Source: an uncultured Blautia sp.
Lineage (GTDB): Bacteria; Bacillota_A; Clostridia; Lachnospirales; Lachnospiraceae
Length of the DNA: 64,000 bases
Direction: 5' to 3'
NCBI GenBank assembly: GCA_905209435.1
Contig: CAJLTE010000002.1
Location: 1-64,000 of the forward strand
In this document: piece by piece, positions 1 through 8,328 of the stretch
Layout: every line of letters begins with the position of its first letter
How positions within the stretch are numbered: the first letter of the stretch is position 1
The notes under the pieces: model-generated
Told to the model about the DNA's origin: nothing
Database searches by the model: none
Seen by the model: only the letters and a program-made list of their open reading frames with translations
Position numbers and translations under genes: made by a program

Positions 1-54
1 GTATGTGTTTCACTGTTTAGTTATCAAGGTTGTCTGTCTTGCGACAGCTTGTTT

Positions 55-83
55 ATTATATCACTTGTTTTTCATCTTGTCAA
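55..83 (-). promoter_or_regulatory. rRNA-type promoter P2 reading out of the left edge
   Basis: On the minus strand a perfect -35 TTGACA (78-83) and a perfect -10 TATAAT (55-60) are separated by exactly 17 bp. Downstream, towards position 1, there is no reading frame but a leader-like stretch (about 8-31) of the kind found before 16S rRNA genes in Firmicutes. The strength and context suggest the proximal promoter of an rRNA operon that starts just outside the window. The rRNA itself is not visible, so the target is inferred. Confidence 0.75.
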
Positions 84-150
84 GAACTTTTTTATTTAAT
101 TTTCAAGTTCTTTTTTGATGCTTGCCGATGTCTGCATCAGCAACTCTGAT

Positions 151-179
151 ATGATATCATGTCTTCAGTTTCCTGTCAA
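151..179 (-). promoter_or_regulatory. rRNA-type promoter P1, upstream partner of P2
   Basis: A second minus-strand promoter has -35 TTGACA (174-179) and -10 TATCAT (151-156) with a 17-bp spacer, about 95 bp upstream of P2. Tandem near-consensus promoters with no gene between them are typical of rRNA operons in low-GC Gram-positives. A further TTGACA at 229-234 has no convincing -10. The tandem arrangement supports an rRNA target, but this is inference. Confidence 0.65.
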
Positions 180-231
180 CACTTTTTTTATCTTTTTTTC
201 AACTTTATTCAACCATTTCTTTGTTGTCTGT

Positions 232-263
232 CAAAAAAATCCGCCTCATTCAGAAGCGGATTT
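232..263 (-). terminator. Intrinsic terminator after the cvpA-like gene
   Basis: An inverted repeat AAATCCGC/GCGGATTT with an 11-nt loop is followed, on the minus strand, by a run of seven T. It lies about 75 bp beyond the stop of the CvpA-family gene and would end the LysM-DUF5711-CvpA transcript before the tandem promoters begin. Confidence 0.8.
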
Positions 264-335
264 ATCATATCATTATTTTCTCTACACGTCAAGTATTATT
301 TTACATTTTTTTACAATTATTTCGGTTTTTCTATT

Positions 336-1037
336 TTATTGATAAAAGATATTCATAAATATCTTTATCAGGATATCCTGGTCATACAGATAGCTCAGAA
401 TATAGTCTTTCTTTATGATCTGAAGAGCTGTTTCTCCTAACTCTGTATTGCATATAATTGTCAACGCCAGAAACAGTATCCATATTACTATAAGAAATTT
501 TGCTGCTCCGAGAAATGCCCCTGCTATCTTATTCATCCCATGAATCACCGGAAGTCTTGATATAAGATTGAGCATCCATGTAACACTTCTCACTAAGATA
601 GTTGCCATCAGCAATGAAATCAGAAAAGAGATCCCATTTACTGCCATACGTGCCAGATACTGAGCAATATAATCCGAAAAAGTAGTTACTGCCAGATACT
701 GATAAATATCCGAATTATTATTCCGGCTCAGTCCATTGCTCAGCAGATCAGGCAGGTTCATTTCATTTATAAAAGCTTCCTGCCCTTCCCCGCTGCTTGT
801 TTGTTCATTATATTTCTTTTCCACAAATTCCTGACAACTGTTCTCTACTTTCTCGTAAACAGATGTTGTCTCACGGATAAACTGATTCACATATGGATTC
901 ACAAACCATACAAGAGACATTGACAGAAACACACATATAAGGGAAACAATTTCTCTTATCAATCCCCTTTTATATCCTCTGACGCAGGCCAGTGCCAAAA
1001 AAAGTACGGCAATAACTCCTGCCCATGTTAAAGTCAT
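336..1037 (-). CDS. CvpA family membrane protein
   Basis: A 233-residue protein with an N-terminal helix (about 5-20), a second helix (about 28-47) and two more near 137-160 and 175-200, separated by a hydrophilic loop rich in Glu/Ser. This is the layout of the CvpA/colicin V production family, integral membrane proteins of poorly defined function linked to envelope homeostasis. The basic GYKRGLIREIVSL motif after the first helix is characteristic. The start follows a TAGGAGG ribosome-binding site at good spacing. It is the last gene of a tight run: the DUF5711 gene ends 10 bp upstream, and a terminator follows. Family assignment is fairly sure; molecular role is unknown. Confidence 0.85.
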   Translation of the reverse strand: MTLTWAGVIAVLFLALACVRGYKRGLIREIVSLICVFLSMSLVWFVNPYVNQFIRETTSVYEKVENSCQEFVEKKYNEQTSSGEGQEAFINEMNLPDLLSNGLSRNNNSDIYQYLAVTTFSDYIAQYLARMAVNGISFLISLLMATILVRSVTWMLNLISRLPVIHGMNKIAGAFLGAAKFLIVIWILFLALTIICNTELGETALQIIKKDYILSYLYDQDILIKIFMNIFYQ

Positions 1038-1047
1038 TCAGTGCCTC

Positions 1048-2319
1048 CTAACTCAGTTTGATCACGTCTACACCGCTGTCCAGAACGAGAAGATATCTGT
1101 TCCATCCGATTTTAAAGAAATCTTTGATGGTTCCATCTACACTTCCCAAATATTTCTGAACGCCTCTGCTGTTCATCACACACATCTGAGAACTGTTATA
1201 CATTAGAATGTTTCCGCCGCTCATTTTGATAGTTGTATATGGAATATTAAAATCTTCTTTAAATTTCAGTTTGCCGTCTGTGGTGTATACTTCCATTGTA
1301 TACTGTTTGTCTTTACTGTCATTCTTGAAAACAAGCCCGATCATATCATTATCATAAAACGTGCTGACAATCTCTTTATCTACTTCTACAGTCTTTACTT
1401 CCTTGGGAATCTGGCTCCCCTGATAGAGCGTAAAGCCATTATCCTTAAGTGCTACAGAACGATTATTATCGAGATACTGAATCTGCGGTACCACTACACC
1501 TTCATATTTATATCCACTGACGATTCTATCATCCTCATTCTGTCCAACATCTCCGAAATTATAAAAAGCTACATAACTGGTAGTATCACTTCCATCCACA
1601 AACTGATACGCCACCATCATGACTACACCATCCTCAGATACAGCAATATCCAACGGATATCCAGGATCATCTACTTTTGTCTGATTTTCCGCAATAAGAC
1701 TTCCGTCTGTACTGTAAAAATCAATCCAGGTATCATCTCCGCCGTCCAGAATCGCCGCAACAAGACCACTTTTAGATATTCGCGCTTTAATGATACTGTA
1801 AGATGTTGTCACACTTCCCGTTTTTCCGGATTTATCATAAATTTCTAAGGTTGTTCCGTCTTTATCTGCGATCACAGCACAAGTTCCATTGACATCTGCG
1901 ATTGGATTCTGCATCTGATAAGTTTCACTCCAGAGAGTACTCATTTTGTCCGAAACAAGCGAAACCCCATCCGGACTATATCTAAGAATATCTCCATCCA
2001 TTTCCACATAATTTGTGGACACGACATCTTCCTGCTCACTGGACTGAACCACTTTATAAGAATGATAGCTTCTCTTTTCTATATAAAATCCCACAGCCGT
2101 TACGGCAACAGCAATCGTTACCACTGCAGCGACTGTTCTCTTTACTATATTTCTTTTATGGCGAGATAATCTGCGTTCATAATCATCCACGAATTCATCG
2201 CCAGACATTCCCTGTTCTTTTGCCTGCTTGTTTCTCTCTGCCATAAGTTTTTTCTTTTTATGCTTTTTTACCATTTTCTTAAATGTATTTGCCATTTTAG
2301 TTCTTACCTTATTTCTCAT
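1048..2319 (-). CDS. DUF5711-type membrane-anchored beta-propeller-like protein
   Basis: A 423-residue protein with a very basic N-terminus (Lys/Arg rich to residue ~60), one membrane helix at about 61-80, and a long extracytoplasmic domain of repeated beta-strand segments (for example DGDILRYSPDGVSLVSD and DKDGTTLEIYDKSGK) that resembles a degenerate beta-propeller. This matches the DUF5711 proteins of Lachnospiraceae as I recall them; no enzymatic motif is visible. The upstream ATG has no clear ribosome-binding site; an in-frame ATG at 2295 with AAGG upstream is an alternative start. It lies between the LysM gene and the cvpA-like gene, probably in one operon. Function unknown. Confidence 0.75.
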   Translation of the reverse strand: MRNKVRTKMANTFKKMVKKHKKKKLMAERNKQAKEQGMSGDEFVDDYERRLSRHKRNIVKRTVAAVVTIAVAVTAVGFYIEKRSYHSYKVVQSSEQEDVVSTNYVEMDGDILRYSPDGVSLVSDKMSTLWSETYQMQNPIADVNGTCAVIADKDGTTLEIYDKSGKTGSVTTSYSIIKARISKSGLVAAILDGGDDTWIDFYSTDGSLIAENQTKVDDPGYPLDIAVSEDGVVMMVAYQFVDGSDTTSYVAFYNFGDVGQNEDDRIVSGYKYEGVVVPQIQYLDNNRSVALKDNGFTLYQGSQIPKEVKTVEVDKEIVSTFYDNDMIGLVFKNDSKDKQYTMEVYTTDGKLKFKEDFNIPYTTIKMSGGNILMYNSSQMCVMNSRGVQKYLGSVDGTIKDFFKIGWNRYLLVLDSGVDVIKLS

Positions 2320-2411
2320 CTATATTTGTCAGTTACTGTTCGCCCTGCTACAAACGAACAGCGAATCATTCATTTGCTGTTCAATTTTGTCCTCTATTAT
2401 AGCACAGTTTT

Positions 2412-3788
2412 CTAAGGTAATACAATTACTTGTCCGGGATAAATGATTTCGTCTGCTGATATTCCATTCAGCTGGCAGACCTGACTGATAGCTTCTATGT
2501 TTCCATACCTGTCCATGCAAATCTGAAAAAGTGTGTCCCCCGGCTGGATTACATAGGACTCGTGAGTTGTCCCGGCTGCGGCTTTACTGTTCTCTTTTTC
2601 GGCAGCGTCTCTGACACGTTTTTGTGCCTTACGTTCATCTGCTTCCTGCTGATAGATCTGTTTTGTTCTGTCAGTATTCTCAATCTGCGCTGCTGAAATT
2701 TGTTCTGTTTTATCTGCATTTTCAACCTGTGATGCTAAGTCTTGTTCTGTTCTATCTGTATTTTCAACCTGTGATGCTGAGTCTTGTTCTGTTCTATCTG
2801 TATTTTTAACTTGTGATACTGAATCTTGTTCTGCTTTATCTACATTCTCATCCTGCATTGCTGAATCTTGTTCTGTTTTTTTTATGACTGTCGGTGACTC
2901 TGATATCTCGACTTTGGAGGTAGGCGCAACTGTCGGCGATGGCGTTATCTCCTCAACTATTACCGAAGAAACTGTTGCAGCCTCTTTTCCGGATGTTTCT
3001 GTCTTTTGATAGCCTTTGTAAAAATTTACACCTACAGTCAGTACCGCAAGCGCCAGACATGCAGTCAGCCCATATGAAAAAACAGAAGGAGCTGCTGACT
3101 CCTTCTTTGTTTCCTTTTTATCTGTAATTATTTTCCGAAAATCTTTTACCGCCTGATCCGCATAATGTTCCTGCATCTCTGGCTGAAGTTCTTTATTTTT
3201 ATCAATCATATAGGTCTGCATACTGGGATTCTTTTCATAATAGAGATAATATCCTCCGAGATGTGCCATCCCGTTATTCTCATAATGAAAAAATGCATCC
3301 TCTCTCTCCAGCGGTTCCATGAGCATCAAAACTTTTTCCCCGCCAAAATGCTTCATGTGTATTTTCGTCATCAGCTCAGACACTTCCATCACGAGCTGCG
3401 GCTGGGAAAAGAACCATCCCACGATTTCCTGATTTTCAAAATATTTCTTTTGATCTTCCTGAATCCGCTTCCACTGTTCTCCTGAAAAATCAATGTGATC
3501 CGGCGCTGCATCCATATCTGCTGCCATAACAGCTCCTTTTATAAACAGATAAGCTGTCTGAGCGCGCCATTTAATCTCCCCTGTAAGAACTGCCACTCTG
3601 GCCATCGGCTCTCCCGCTGTCCCCTCTGCCCTGGCAAGCCTTACCAGAAATGTGTATACATAGTCCTCCATGTAGATCTTGTAATCATCACGTACAAGAC
3701 CGATCTGACGTATATTCCTGGGTAATCCAAACGGTTCTTCACCGTTTTTTGTATCCTGAGATTCGTCCTTATAGATTACTTCTATCAT
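2412..3788 (-). CDS. Membrane protein with N-terminal MPN-like region and C-terminal LysM domain
   Basis: A 458-residue protein in four parts. Residues 60-190 look like a JAB1/MPN fold: a strand pair around GEIKWRAQTAYLFIKGAV, then EIVGWFFSQP where active JAMM proteases have VGWxHSHP, so the metal-binding histidines are absent. One membrane helix lies near 238-258. A Thr/Glu/Gln-rich stalk made of 14-residue repeats spans about 303-377. A LysM module (about 412-458) with the typical YVIQPGDTLFQIC start would bind peptidoglycan or chitin-like glycans. The start follows GGGGTGATG. It is the first gene of the LysM-DUF5711-cvpA run. The LysM call is sure; the MPN resemblance is my inference. Confidence 0.8.
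   Translation of the reverse strand: MIEVIYKDESQDTKNGEEPFGLPRNIRQIGLVRDDYKIYMEDYVYTFLVRLARAEGTAGEPMARVAVLTGEIKWRAQTAYLFIKGAVMAADMDAAPDHIDFSGEQWKRIQEDQKKYFENQEIVGWFFSQPQLVMEVSELMTKIHMKHFGGEKVLMLMEPLEREDAFFHYENNGMAHLGGYYLYYEKNPSMQTYMIDKNKELQPEMQEHYADQAVKDFRKIITDKKETKKESAAPSVFSYGLTACLALAVLTVGVNFYKGYQKTETSGKEAATVSSVIVEEITPSPTVAPTSKVEISESPTVIKKTEQDSAMQDENVDKAEQDSVSQVKNTDRTEQDSASQVENTDRTEQDLASQVENADKTEQISAAQIENTDRTKQIYQQEADERKAQKRVRDAAEKENSKAAAGTTHESYVIQPGDTLFQICMDRYGNIEAISQVCQLNGISADEIIYPGQVIVLP
2650..2880. repeat. In-frame 42-bp tandem repeats encoding a 14-residue stalk
   Basis: At least five diverged 42-bp units are seen, each carrying a version of TTGTTCTG then TCAACCTG (plus strand). They encode 14-residue units of the form TEQDSASQVENTDR on the minus strand. 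They form the spacer between the membrane helix and the LysM domain. Such repeats often vary in number between strains, altering the reach of the LysM domain; that is inference. Confidence 0.8.
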
Positions 3789-3834
3789 ATCTCATCACCC
3801 CTTCGGGTATCAGAATAGCACAGGCAAATTGCGG

Positions 3835-3864
3835 ATTTTAGCACTTTGTAAGAGAGATTTTCAA
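3835..3864 (-). promoter_or_regulatory. Promoter of the LysM-DUF5711-cvpA run
   Basis: Minus-strand -35 TTGAAA (3859-3864) and extended -10 TGC-TAAAAT (3835-3840) are separated by 18 bp, about 45 bp before the LysM gene start. The TG extension compensates for the imperfect boxes. Confidence 0.5.
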
Positions 3865-3985
3865 GAATTTGGCGACAGATTTTGCGCTGTGCATAATTTC
3901 TCTGTGAAACGGATATGATGAAACATAGGCATCATTATGGAAAATATTTCTAAATGCATGGCACAAAAATCAGCAGGAGGACCGT

Positions 3986-4534
3986 ATGGTATTTTATGTA
4001 GACTCTCAAAAAAATAACTCCCCACAGGAAATTGCTTCTTTTCTAAATAAATGCATCCTTCATTACCCTGGCAAATGGTCAGAACTGGTCTTTCTTTGCA
4101 TTGGAAGTGACCGTGTAACAGGAGACTGTCTCGGCCCGTATATTGGACATCAACTGACCAAACGCCTGGATGTGCATGATATCTATATCTACGGTACACT
4201 AAAAACCCCTGTGCACGCGCTGAACCTGGAAAAGATTTCCCACAAGATCAGAACAATGCACCCTGATGGTCTGGTAATAGCCATTGATGCCTCTCTTGGA
4301 CAAAAAAAGCACCTGGGATACGTGACCATCGCTGATGGCGCACTGTACCCAGGTGCCGGAGTCCAAAAAGAACTTCCCCCTGTGGGTGATATTCATATTA
4401 CAGGAATCGTAAACATCGCAGGACTTCTGGAGCAGTTAACACTTCAGACAACACGCCTGTCTACTGTGATTTCTCTGGCAGATACCATCACACAGGGAAT
4501 CCTGAATTATACAAATTCTTTGATCTGTTTGTAG
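3986..4534 (+). CDS. yyaC: Spore protease YyaC
   Basis: A 182-residue protein of the YyaC/DUF1256 family, relatives of the GPR germination protease found in spore formers. The family core is clear: CIGSDRVTGDCLGPYIG near residue 58, then IYGTLKTPVHALNL and VIAIDASLGQ. The start is preceded by AGGAGGACCGT. It is a lone plus-strand gene facing the minus-strand transketolase cluster, and its last 28 bp overlap the 3' end of that cluster. Its presence supports a sporulating host. Expression in the forespore would be expected from other species, but I cannot identify a sporulation sigma promoter with confidence. Confidence 0.9.
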   Translation: MVFYVDSQKNNSPQEIASFLNKCILHYPGKWSELVFLCIGSDRVTGDCLGPYIGHQLTKRLDVHDIYIYGTLKTPVHALNLEKISHKIRTMHPDGLVIAIDASLGQKKHLGYVTIADGALYPGAGVQKELPPVGDIHITGIVNIAGLLEQLTLQTTRLSTVISLADTITQGILNYTNSLICL

Positions 4535-5445
4535 ATGCCTTCTGCATCAAGGCCGTATTTCTCAAGAAGAGCTACAGCAGGGCCTGATTCACCGAATACG
4601 TCGTTTACACCGATACGTTTTACAGGTACAGGTGCTTTCTCAGACAGGCACTCGCATACAGCGCCGCCAAGTCCGCCGATTACAGAATGTTCCTCTACAG
4701 TTACAACTTTGCCTGTTTCTTTGGCTGCTGCAACTACAAGTTCTTCATCGAGAGGTTTAATTGTGTGAATGTTGATCACTTTTGCATCTACACCGTCTGC
4801 CGCAAGCTTCTCTGCTGCTTCAAGAGCAGGAGCTACACAAAGACCGTTTGCGATGATAGTAAGGTCTTTTCCTTCACGAAGTACGATACCTTTACCTAAT
4901 TCAAATTTATAATCTGGTCTGTCATTGATGACAGGAGCTGCCAGACGTCCAAATCTCATATATACAGGTCCAACATGCTCGTAAGCTGCTTCTACCATAG
5001 CTTTTGCTTCGATATCATCAGAAGGGCATGCAACAACCATTCCCGGAATTGCTCTCATAAGCGCGAAGTCTTCACAGCACTGATGTGTTGCACCATCTTC
5101 ACCTACAGAGATTCCGCCGTGAGTAGCACCAATCTTTACATTGATCTTCGGATATGCGATAGAGTTACGAACCTGCTCAAAAGCACGTCCTGCTGCAAAC
5201 ATAGCAAATGTGCTGGCAAAAGGAACTTTTCCTGTTGTAGCCAGACCTGCAGCGATACCCATCATATTGCACTCAGCAATACCGCAGTCGATGTGACGTT
5301 CCGGAAATTCTTTTTTGAACATACCTGTCTGAGTAGCTGCAGCAAGGTCAGCGTCCAGAACGACCAGGTTGTCATGTTTCTTACCTAATTCAACCAGTGC
5401 AGCACCGTAGCTTGCTCTTGTTGCGATCTTCTTTACTTCTGACAT
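4507..5445 (-). CDS. Transketolase, C-terminal subunit
   Basis: A 312-residue protein comprising the pyrimidine-binding and C-terminal domains of transketolase; many anaerobes split the enzyme into two polypeptides. Together with the N-terminal subunit encoded just upstream it moves two-carbon units between pentose phosphate sugars with thiamine diphosphate. Motifs seen include DADLAAATQT near the start, DCGIAECNMMGIAAGLA (the catalytic Glu that activates the cofactor lies here), GATHGGISVGEDGATHQ, and the C-terminal TVEEHSVIGGLGG. The gene overlaps the upstream subunit by 13 bp, implying translational coupling, and its 3' end overlaps convergent yyaC by 28 bp. Confidence 0.95.
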   Translation of the reverse strand: MSEVKKIATRASYGAALVELGKKHDNLVVLDADLAAATQTGMFKKEFPERHIDCGIAECNMMGIAAGLATTGKVPFASTFAMFAAGRAFEQVRNSIAYPKINVKIGATHGGISVGEDGATHQCCEDFALMRAIPGMVVACPSDDIEAKAMVEAAYEHVGPVYMRFGRLAAPVINDRPDYKFELGKGIVLREGKDLTIIANGLCVAPALEAAEKLAADGVDAKVINIHTIKPLDEELVVAAAKETGKVVTVEEHSVIGGLGGAVCECLSEKAPVPVKRIGVNDVFGESGPAVALLEKYGLDAEGIYKQIKEFV

Positions 5446-6272
5446 AATGCTTCACCTGCCTTTTCTAACTCTTCCATTGCCTGTGCATACTGCTCGTCAT
5501 TCGGAGCTTTTCCATGCCATCCAACCTGATTTTCCATAAAGGAAACACCTTTTCCTTTTACAGTTTTCATAATGATAGCTGTAGGCATTCCCTTAGTAGC
5601 TTTTGCTTCATCAAAAGCAGCTCTTAACTGATCCATATCATTTCCGTCTGCAACGTTAATCACATGGAAGTTAAATGCCTCAAATTTCTTATCAATCGGG
5701 TATGGAGAACATACTTCATCAACCTTACCGTCGATCTGAAGTCCATTATTATCCACGATCACTACAAGATTGTCCAGTTTTCTGAAGCCTGCAAACATAG
5801 CAGCTTCCCAAACCTGGCCTTCCTGAATTTCGCCGTCACCTAATAAGGTGTATACACGATAGCTTTCATTGCTTAATTTGGCAGAAAGCGCCATACCAAC
5901 TGCTGCAGAGATTCCCTGTCCCAGAGAACCGCTGGACATATCAACACCCGGGATATGTTTCATATCCGGATGTCCCTGTAAATAGGAACCCAGATGACGA
6001 AGAGTCTTCAGATCTTCTTTTGGGAAAAAGCCTCTTTCTGCAAGTGCAGAGTAGTATCCCGGTGCTGTGTGGCCTTTGGAAAGTACAAAACGGTCACGAT
6101 CAGCCTTCTTAGGATCCTTTGGATCAATATTCATTTCTTCAAAATATAAATAAGTGAATACATCTGCTGCAGACAGAGATCCGCCCGGATGTCCTGCTTT
6201 TGCAGAATGTAATGCAGTAACGATGTCTTTACGGACTTCGTTTGCAATTTTCTGAAGTTCTAATTTTTCCAT
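5433..6272 (-). CDS. Transketolase, N-terminal subunit
   Basis: A 279-residue thiamine diphosphate-binding half of a split transketolase. The cofactor motif is visible as LLGDGEIQEGQVWEA followed by VDNNGLQ, the GDG...NN signature that binds diphosphate and Mg2+. HSAKAGHPGGSLSAADV and KGHTAPGYYSALA are the family's sugar and cofactor contacts. It sits 15 bp after the transaldolase gene and overlaps the C-terminal subunit by 13 bp, so the three genes form one non-oxidative pentose phosphate operon. The start has a GGAG site (AAGGAGAATTTACCACA before the ATG). Confidence 0.95.
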   Translation of the reverse strand: MEKLELQKIANEVRKDIVTALHSAKAGHPGGSLSAADVFTYLYFEEMNIDPKDPKKADRDRFVLSKGHTAPGYYSALAERGFFPKEDLKTLRHLGSYLQGHPDMKHIPGVDMSSGSLGQGISAAVGMALSAKLSNESYRVYTLLGDGEIQEGQVWEAAMFAGFRKLDNLVVIVDNNGLQIDGKVDEVCSPYPIDKKFEAFNFHVINVADGNDMDQLRAAFDEAKATKGMPTAIIMKTVKGKGVSFMENQVGWHGKAPNDEQYAQAMEELEKAGEALCQK

Positions 6273-6287
6273 TGTGGTAAATTCTCC

Positions 6288-6941
6288 TTATTCGCCGAAT
6301 ACTGCTTTATAATCTTTCTGGAATTTCTCGATACCTGCATCTGTCAGAGGATGCTTTGTCATCTGTACGATTACGCTGTATGGAACAGTTGCAATGTCAG
6401 CACCAGCAAGTGCGCAGTCTGTTACATGGATCGGATTTCTAACGCTTGCTGCGATGATCTCTGTTTCGATTCCTGCTACTTCGAAGATCTCAGCAATCTC
6501 ACGGATCAGGTCAACACCTCTTGTGGAAATGTCATCAAGTCTTCCAAGGAATGGAGAAACATATGTTGCACCAGCTCTTGCAGCAAGAAGTGCCTGGTTA
6601 GCTGTGAAGATCAGAGTAACGTTTGTTTTGATTCCTTCTGCAGAAAGAACTTTAACTGCTTTCAGACCTTCTACTGTCATAGGGATCTTAACAACCATGT
6701 TTGGATGGATTGCTGCGATCTCACGGCCTTCTTTGATCATTCCTTCAGCGTCTGTTGTTGTAGCTTTAACTTCGCCGCTGATCGGTCCGTCTACGATAGA
6801 TGTGATTTCTTTGATTACTTCGTTGAAATCTCTTCCTTCTTTTGCGATAAGGGATGGGTTTGTAGTAACACCACAGATTACTCCCATATCGTTAGCTGCT
6901 TTAATATCTTCTACTTTGGCTGTGTCAATAAAAAATTTCAT
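6288..6941 (-). CDS. Fructose-6-phosphate aldolase / short transaldolase
   Basis: A 217-residue single-domain TIM barrel of the TalC/MipB/Fsa group. It begins [18 protein letters not shown] and carries [13 protein letters not shown] and MVVKIPMT, where the Lys forms the Schiff base, then [19 protein letters not shown]. Enzymes of this size act either as transaldolase (sedoheptulose-7-P plus glyceraldehyde-3-P) or as fructose-6-phosphate aldolase; next to transketolase the transaldolase role is more likely. The ATG follows AGGAGGG. It is the first gene of the transketolase operon, with a good promoter upstream. Confidence 0.92.
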   Translation of the reverse strand: MKFFIDTAKVEDIKAANDMGVICGVTTNPSLIAKEGRDFNEVIKEITSIVDGPISGEVKATTTDAEGMIKEGREIAAIHPNMVVKIPMTVEGLKAVKVLSAEGIKTNVTLIFTANQALLAARAGATYVSPFLGRLDDISTRGVDLIREIAEIFEVAGIETEIIAASVRNPIHVTDCALAGADIATVPYSVIVQMTKHPLTDAGIEKFQKDYKAVFGE

Positions 6942-6997
6942 GTTCTTAACCCTCCTGATTTTTGCTCACATAAGCGTTCATTTGATTTGATGATTTC

Positions 6998-7025
6998 ATT
7001 ATATCAAAGTTCTCGGGAAGGTCAA
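6998..7025 (-). promoter_or_regulatory. Promoter of the transaldolase-transketolase operon
   Basis: Minus-strand -35 TTGACC (7020-7025) and perfect -10 TATAAT (6998-7003) with a 16-bp spacer lie about 57 bp before the transaldolase start. Just upstream of the -35 is an A/T-only perfect palindrome of 20 bp (7033-7052), which may be an UP element or a regulator site. Confidence 0.7.
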
Positions 7026-7032
7026 GCATCCA

Positions 7033-7052
7033 AAAAATTATTAATAATTTTT
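7033..7052. promoter_or_regulatory. 20-bp A/T palindrome upstream of the transaldolase promoter
   Basis: Positions 7033-7052 form a perfect palindrome with core ATTATTAATAAT. The same 12-bp palindromic core recurs at 7172-7183, just beyond the LacI-family gene. The two copies, about 136 bp apart and both in the lacI-transaldolase intergenic region, could be operators for that regulator, but known LacI-family sites usually have a central CG, so an UP element or simple A/T bias is also possible. Confidence 0.35.
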
Positions 7053-7197
7053 CTATTAATAATTATATTTTTTATTAATTCACATTTTCTTGTGAAAGGA
7101 TTGTCAATCCGCATTTTGTACAGATTTCTACAGGATATCTCATTTTCAGATCTGCTCTGAAGTTCCAAATTATTATTAATAATTTCGTATGGCGTAT

Positions 7198-8310
7198 TTA
7201 ATTAATTTTCCCGGCAGGGTTCTTCCGGGTTCTTGCATATCCGGTTGTTCGCCTGGATATAAGCTTTGGCGTATATTCAATATTGTAAAGACTGATAGGT
7301 GCTGAGTCTGTCAGGGCTCTTTCCCTGGTATCAATCTTACGCAGAATGATATCACATGCATCCTGGCCTTTCAATGCTACGAAATGATCGATAGTTGTAA
7401 GGGAAATCCTGCGGATACTGGAATAAAAAATATTATCACATCCGATGACTGACACATCTTTCGGCACATGAACCTTTGCCTCATGAAGCGCATCTAGTGC
7501 GCCGATTGCCATCATGTCATTCTGACCGGCAATAGCAGTGAACTGTCTGCCTTCCTGCAGAAGTTCCATTGTAAGCTGATACCCCATAGAATACTCCGTA
7601 TCCATCCGGGGTATCCTGGAATCAATGGACTCATCCGCAGCCTTGATGATCACATGCTCCTTCAGGCCTTCCTTCTCAAATTCCTTTACAAAACCGTTTA
7701 CACGCTTGCTTCTCTGCCACTGTCTTCTGGTCAGCGGCGGAGTAATAAATGCCACATCTCTGTGTCCCAGATCAAGCAGATGTCTGGCCATCATTTTTCC
7801 TACCACTGTATTGTCCTGATTAATAGCGTCTACTGTGGTGGTTTTCTCCTTGTTGCTGATAATAACAAGGGGAATCGTCTGAGCCAGTTCCTCTACCTGC
7901 TGCTGAAAATCTGGATTCGGATTACAGCTGTAGATAATCCCCTGAGGTTGAATGGTGTGCATCATCCGAAGATATTTCTCCTCAAGGCGGGCATCTCTCT
8001 GCGTATTGCAGATAAAAACACCGTAACCCTGCTTATTAGCTACTGCCTCTACCCCCTGGAGCAGAAGCACGTAGTATGGACTGGTAAGAGTGGGGCAAAA
8101 GACAACGATCAGTTTTTCCTTCTTGCTGTCTTTTTTGTTTTTGCGGCCTGGAAGCTGATAGCCTAATTCTCTGGCAGCCTGTTCTACCCTGTCTACAGTC
8201 TCTCTTGAAAAAGAAACATTATATTTCTTATTCAGAACCATAGAAACCGTTGCCTGAGAAACTCCGGCTTTTCTGGCCACATCAGAAGAAGTTGCTTTCT
8301 TTTTTGGCAA
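7198..8310 (-). CDS. LacI family transcriptional regulator
   Basis: A 370-residue repressor with the N-terminal helix-turn-helix typical of the family (ATSSDVARKAGVSQATVSMV, residues 6-25) and a hinge region ending in AARELGYQLPG. The periplasmic-binding-protein-like effector domain follows, with LLQGVEAVANKQGYGVFIC and GHRDVAFITPP. Such proteins bind DNA as dimers and respond to a sugar or sugar phosphate. It lies upstream of, and in the same direction as, the transaldolase-transketolase operon and may control it; the ligand is unknown. The ATG follows AAAGGAGGAG. A terminator between the two units is not obvious. Confidence 0.9.
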   Translation of the reverse strand: MPKKKATSSDVARKAGVSQATVSMVLNKKYNVSFSRETVDRVEQAARELGYQLPGRKNKKDSKKEKLIVVFCPTLTSPYYVLLLQGVEAVANKQGYGVFICNTQRDARLEEKYLRMMHTIQPQGIIYSCNPNPDFQQQVEELAQTIPLVIISNKEKTTTVDAINQDNTVVGKMMARHLLDLGHRDVAFITPPLTRRQWQRSKRVNGFVKEFEKEGLKEHVIIKAADESIDSRIPRMDTEYSMGYQLTMELLQEGRQFTAIAGQNDMMAIGALDALHEAKVHVPKDVSVIGCDNIFYSSIRRISLTTIDHFVALKGQDACDIILRKIDTRERALTDSAPISLYNIEYTPKLISRRTTGYARTRKNPAGKIN

Positions 8311-8328
8311 AAAGACTCCTCCTTTGCA

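Noticed and set aside
2650..2880. CRISPR array
   Set aside because: The repeats are contiguous 42-bp units in frame inside a gene, without unique spacers.
6351..7160. 269-codon plus-strand open frame over the transaldolase gene
   Set aside because: It is antisense to a clearly conserved gene, its composition is Cys/Phe/Ser-skewed as expected from the reverse frame, and it has no ribosome-binding site.
7654..8166. 170-codon plus-strand frame inside the LacI-family gene
   Set aside because: Antisense shadow with no recognisable domain.
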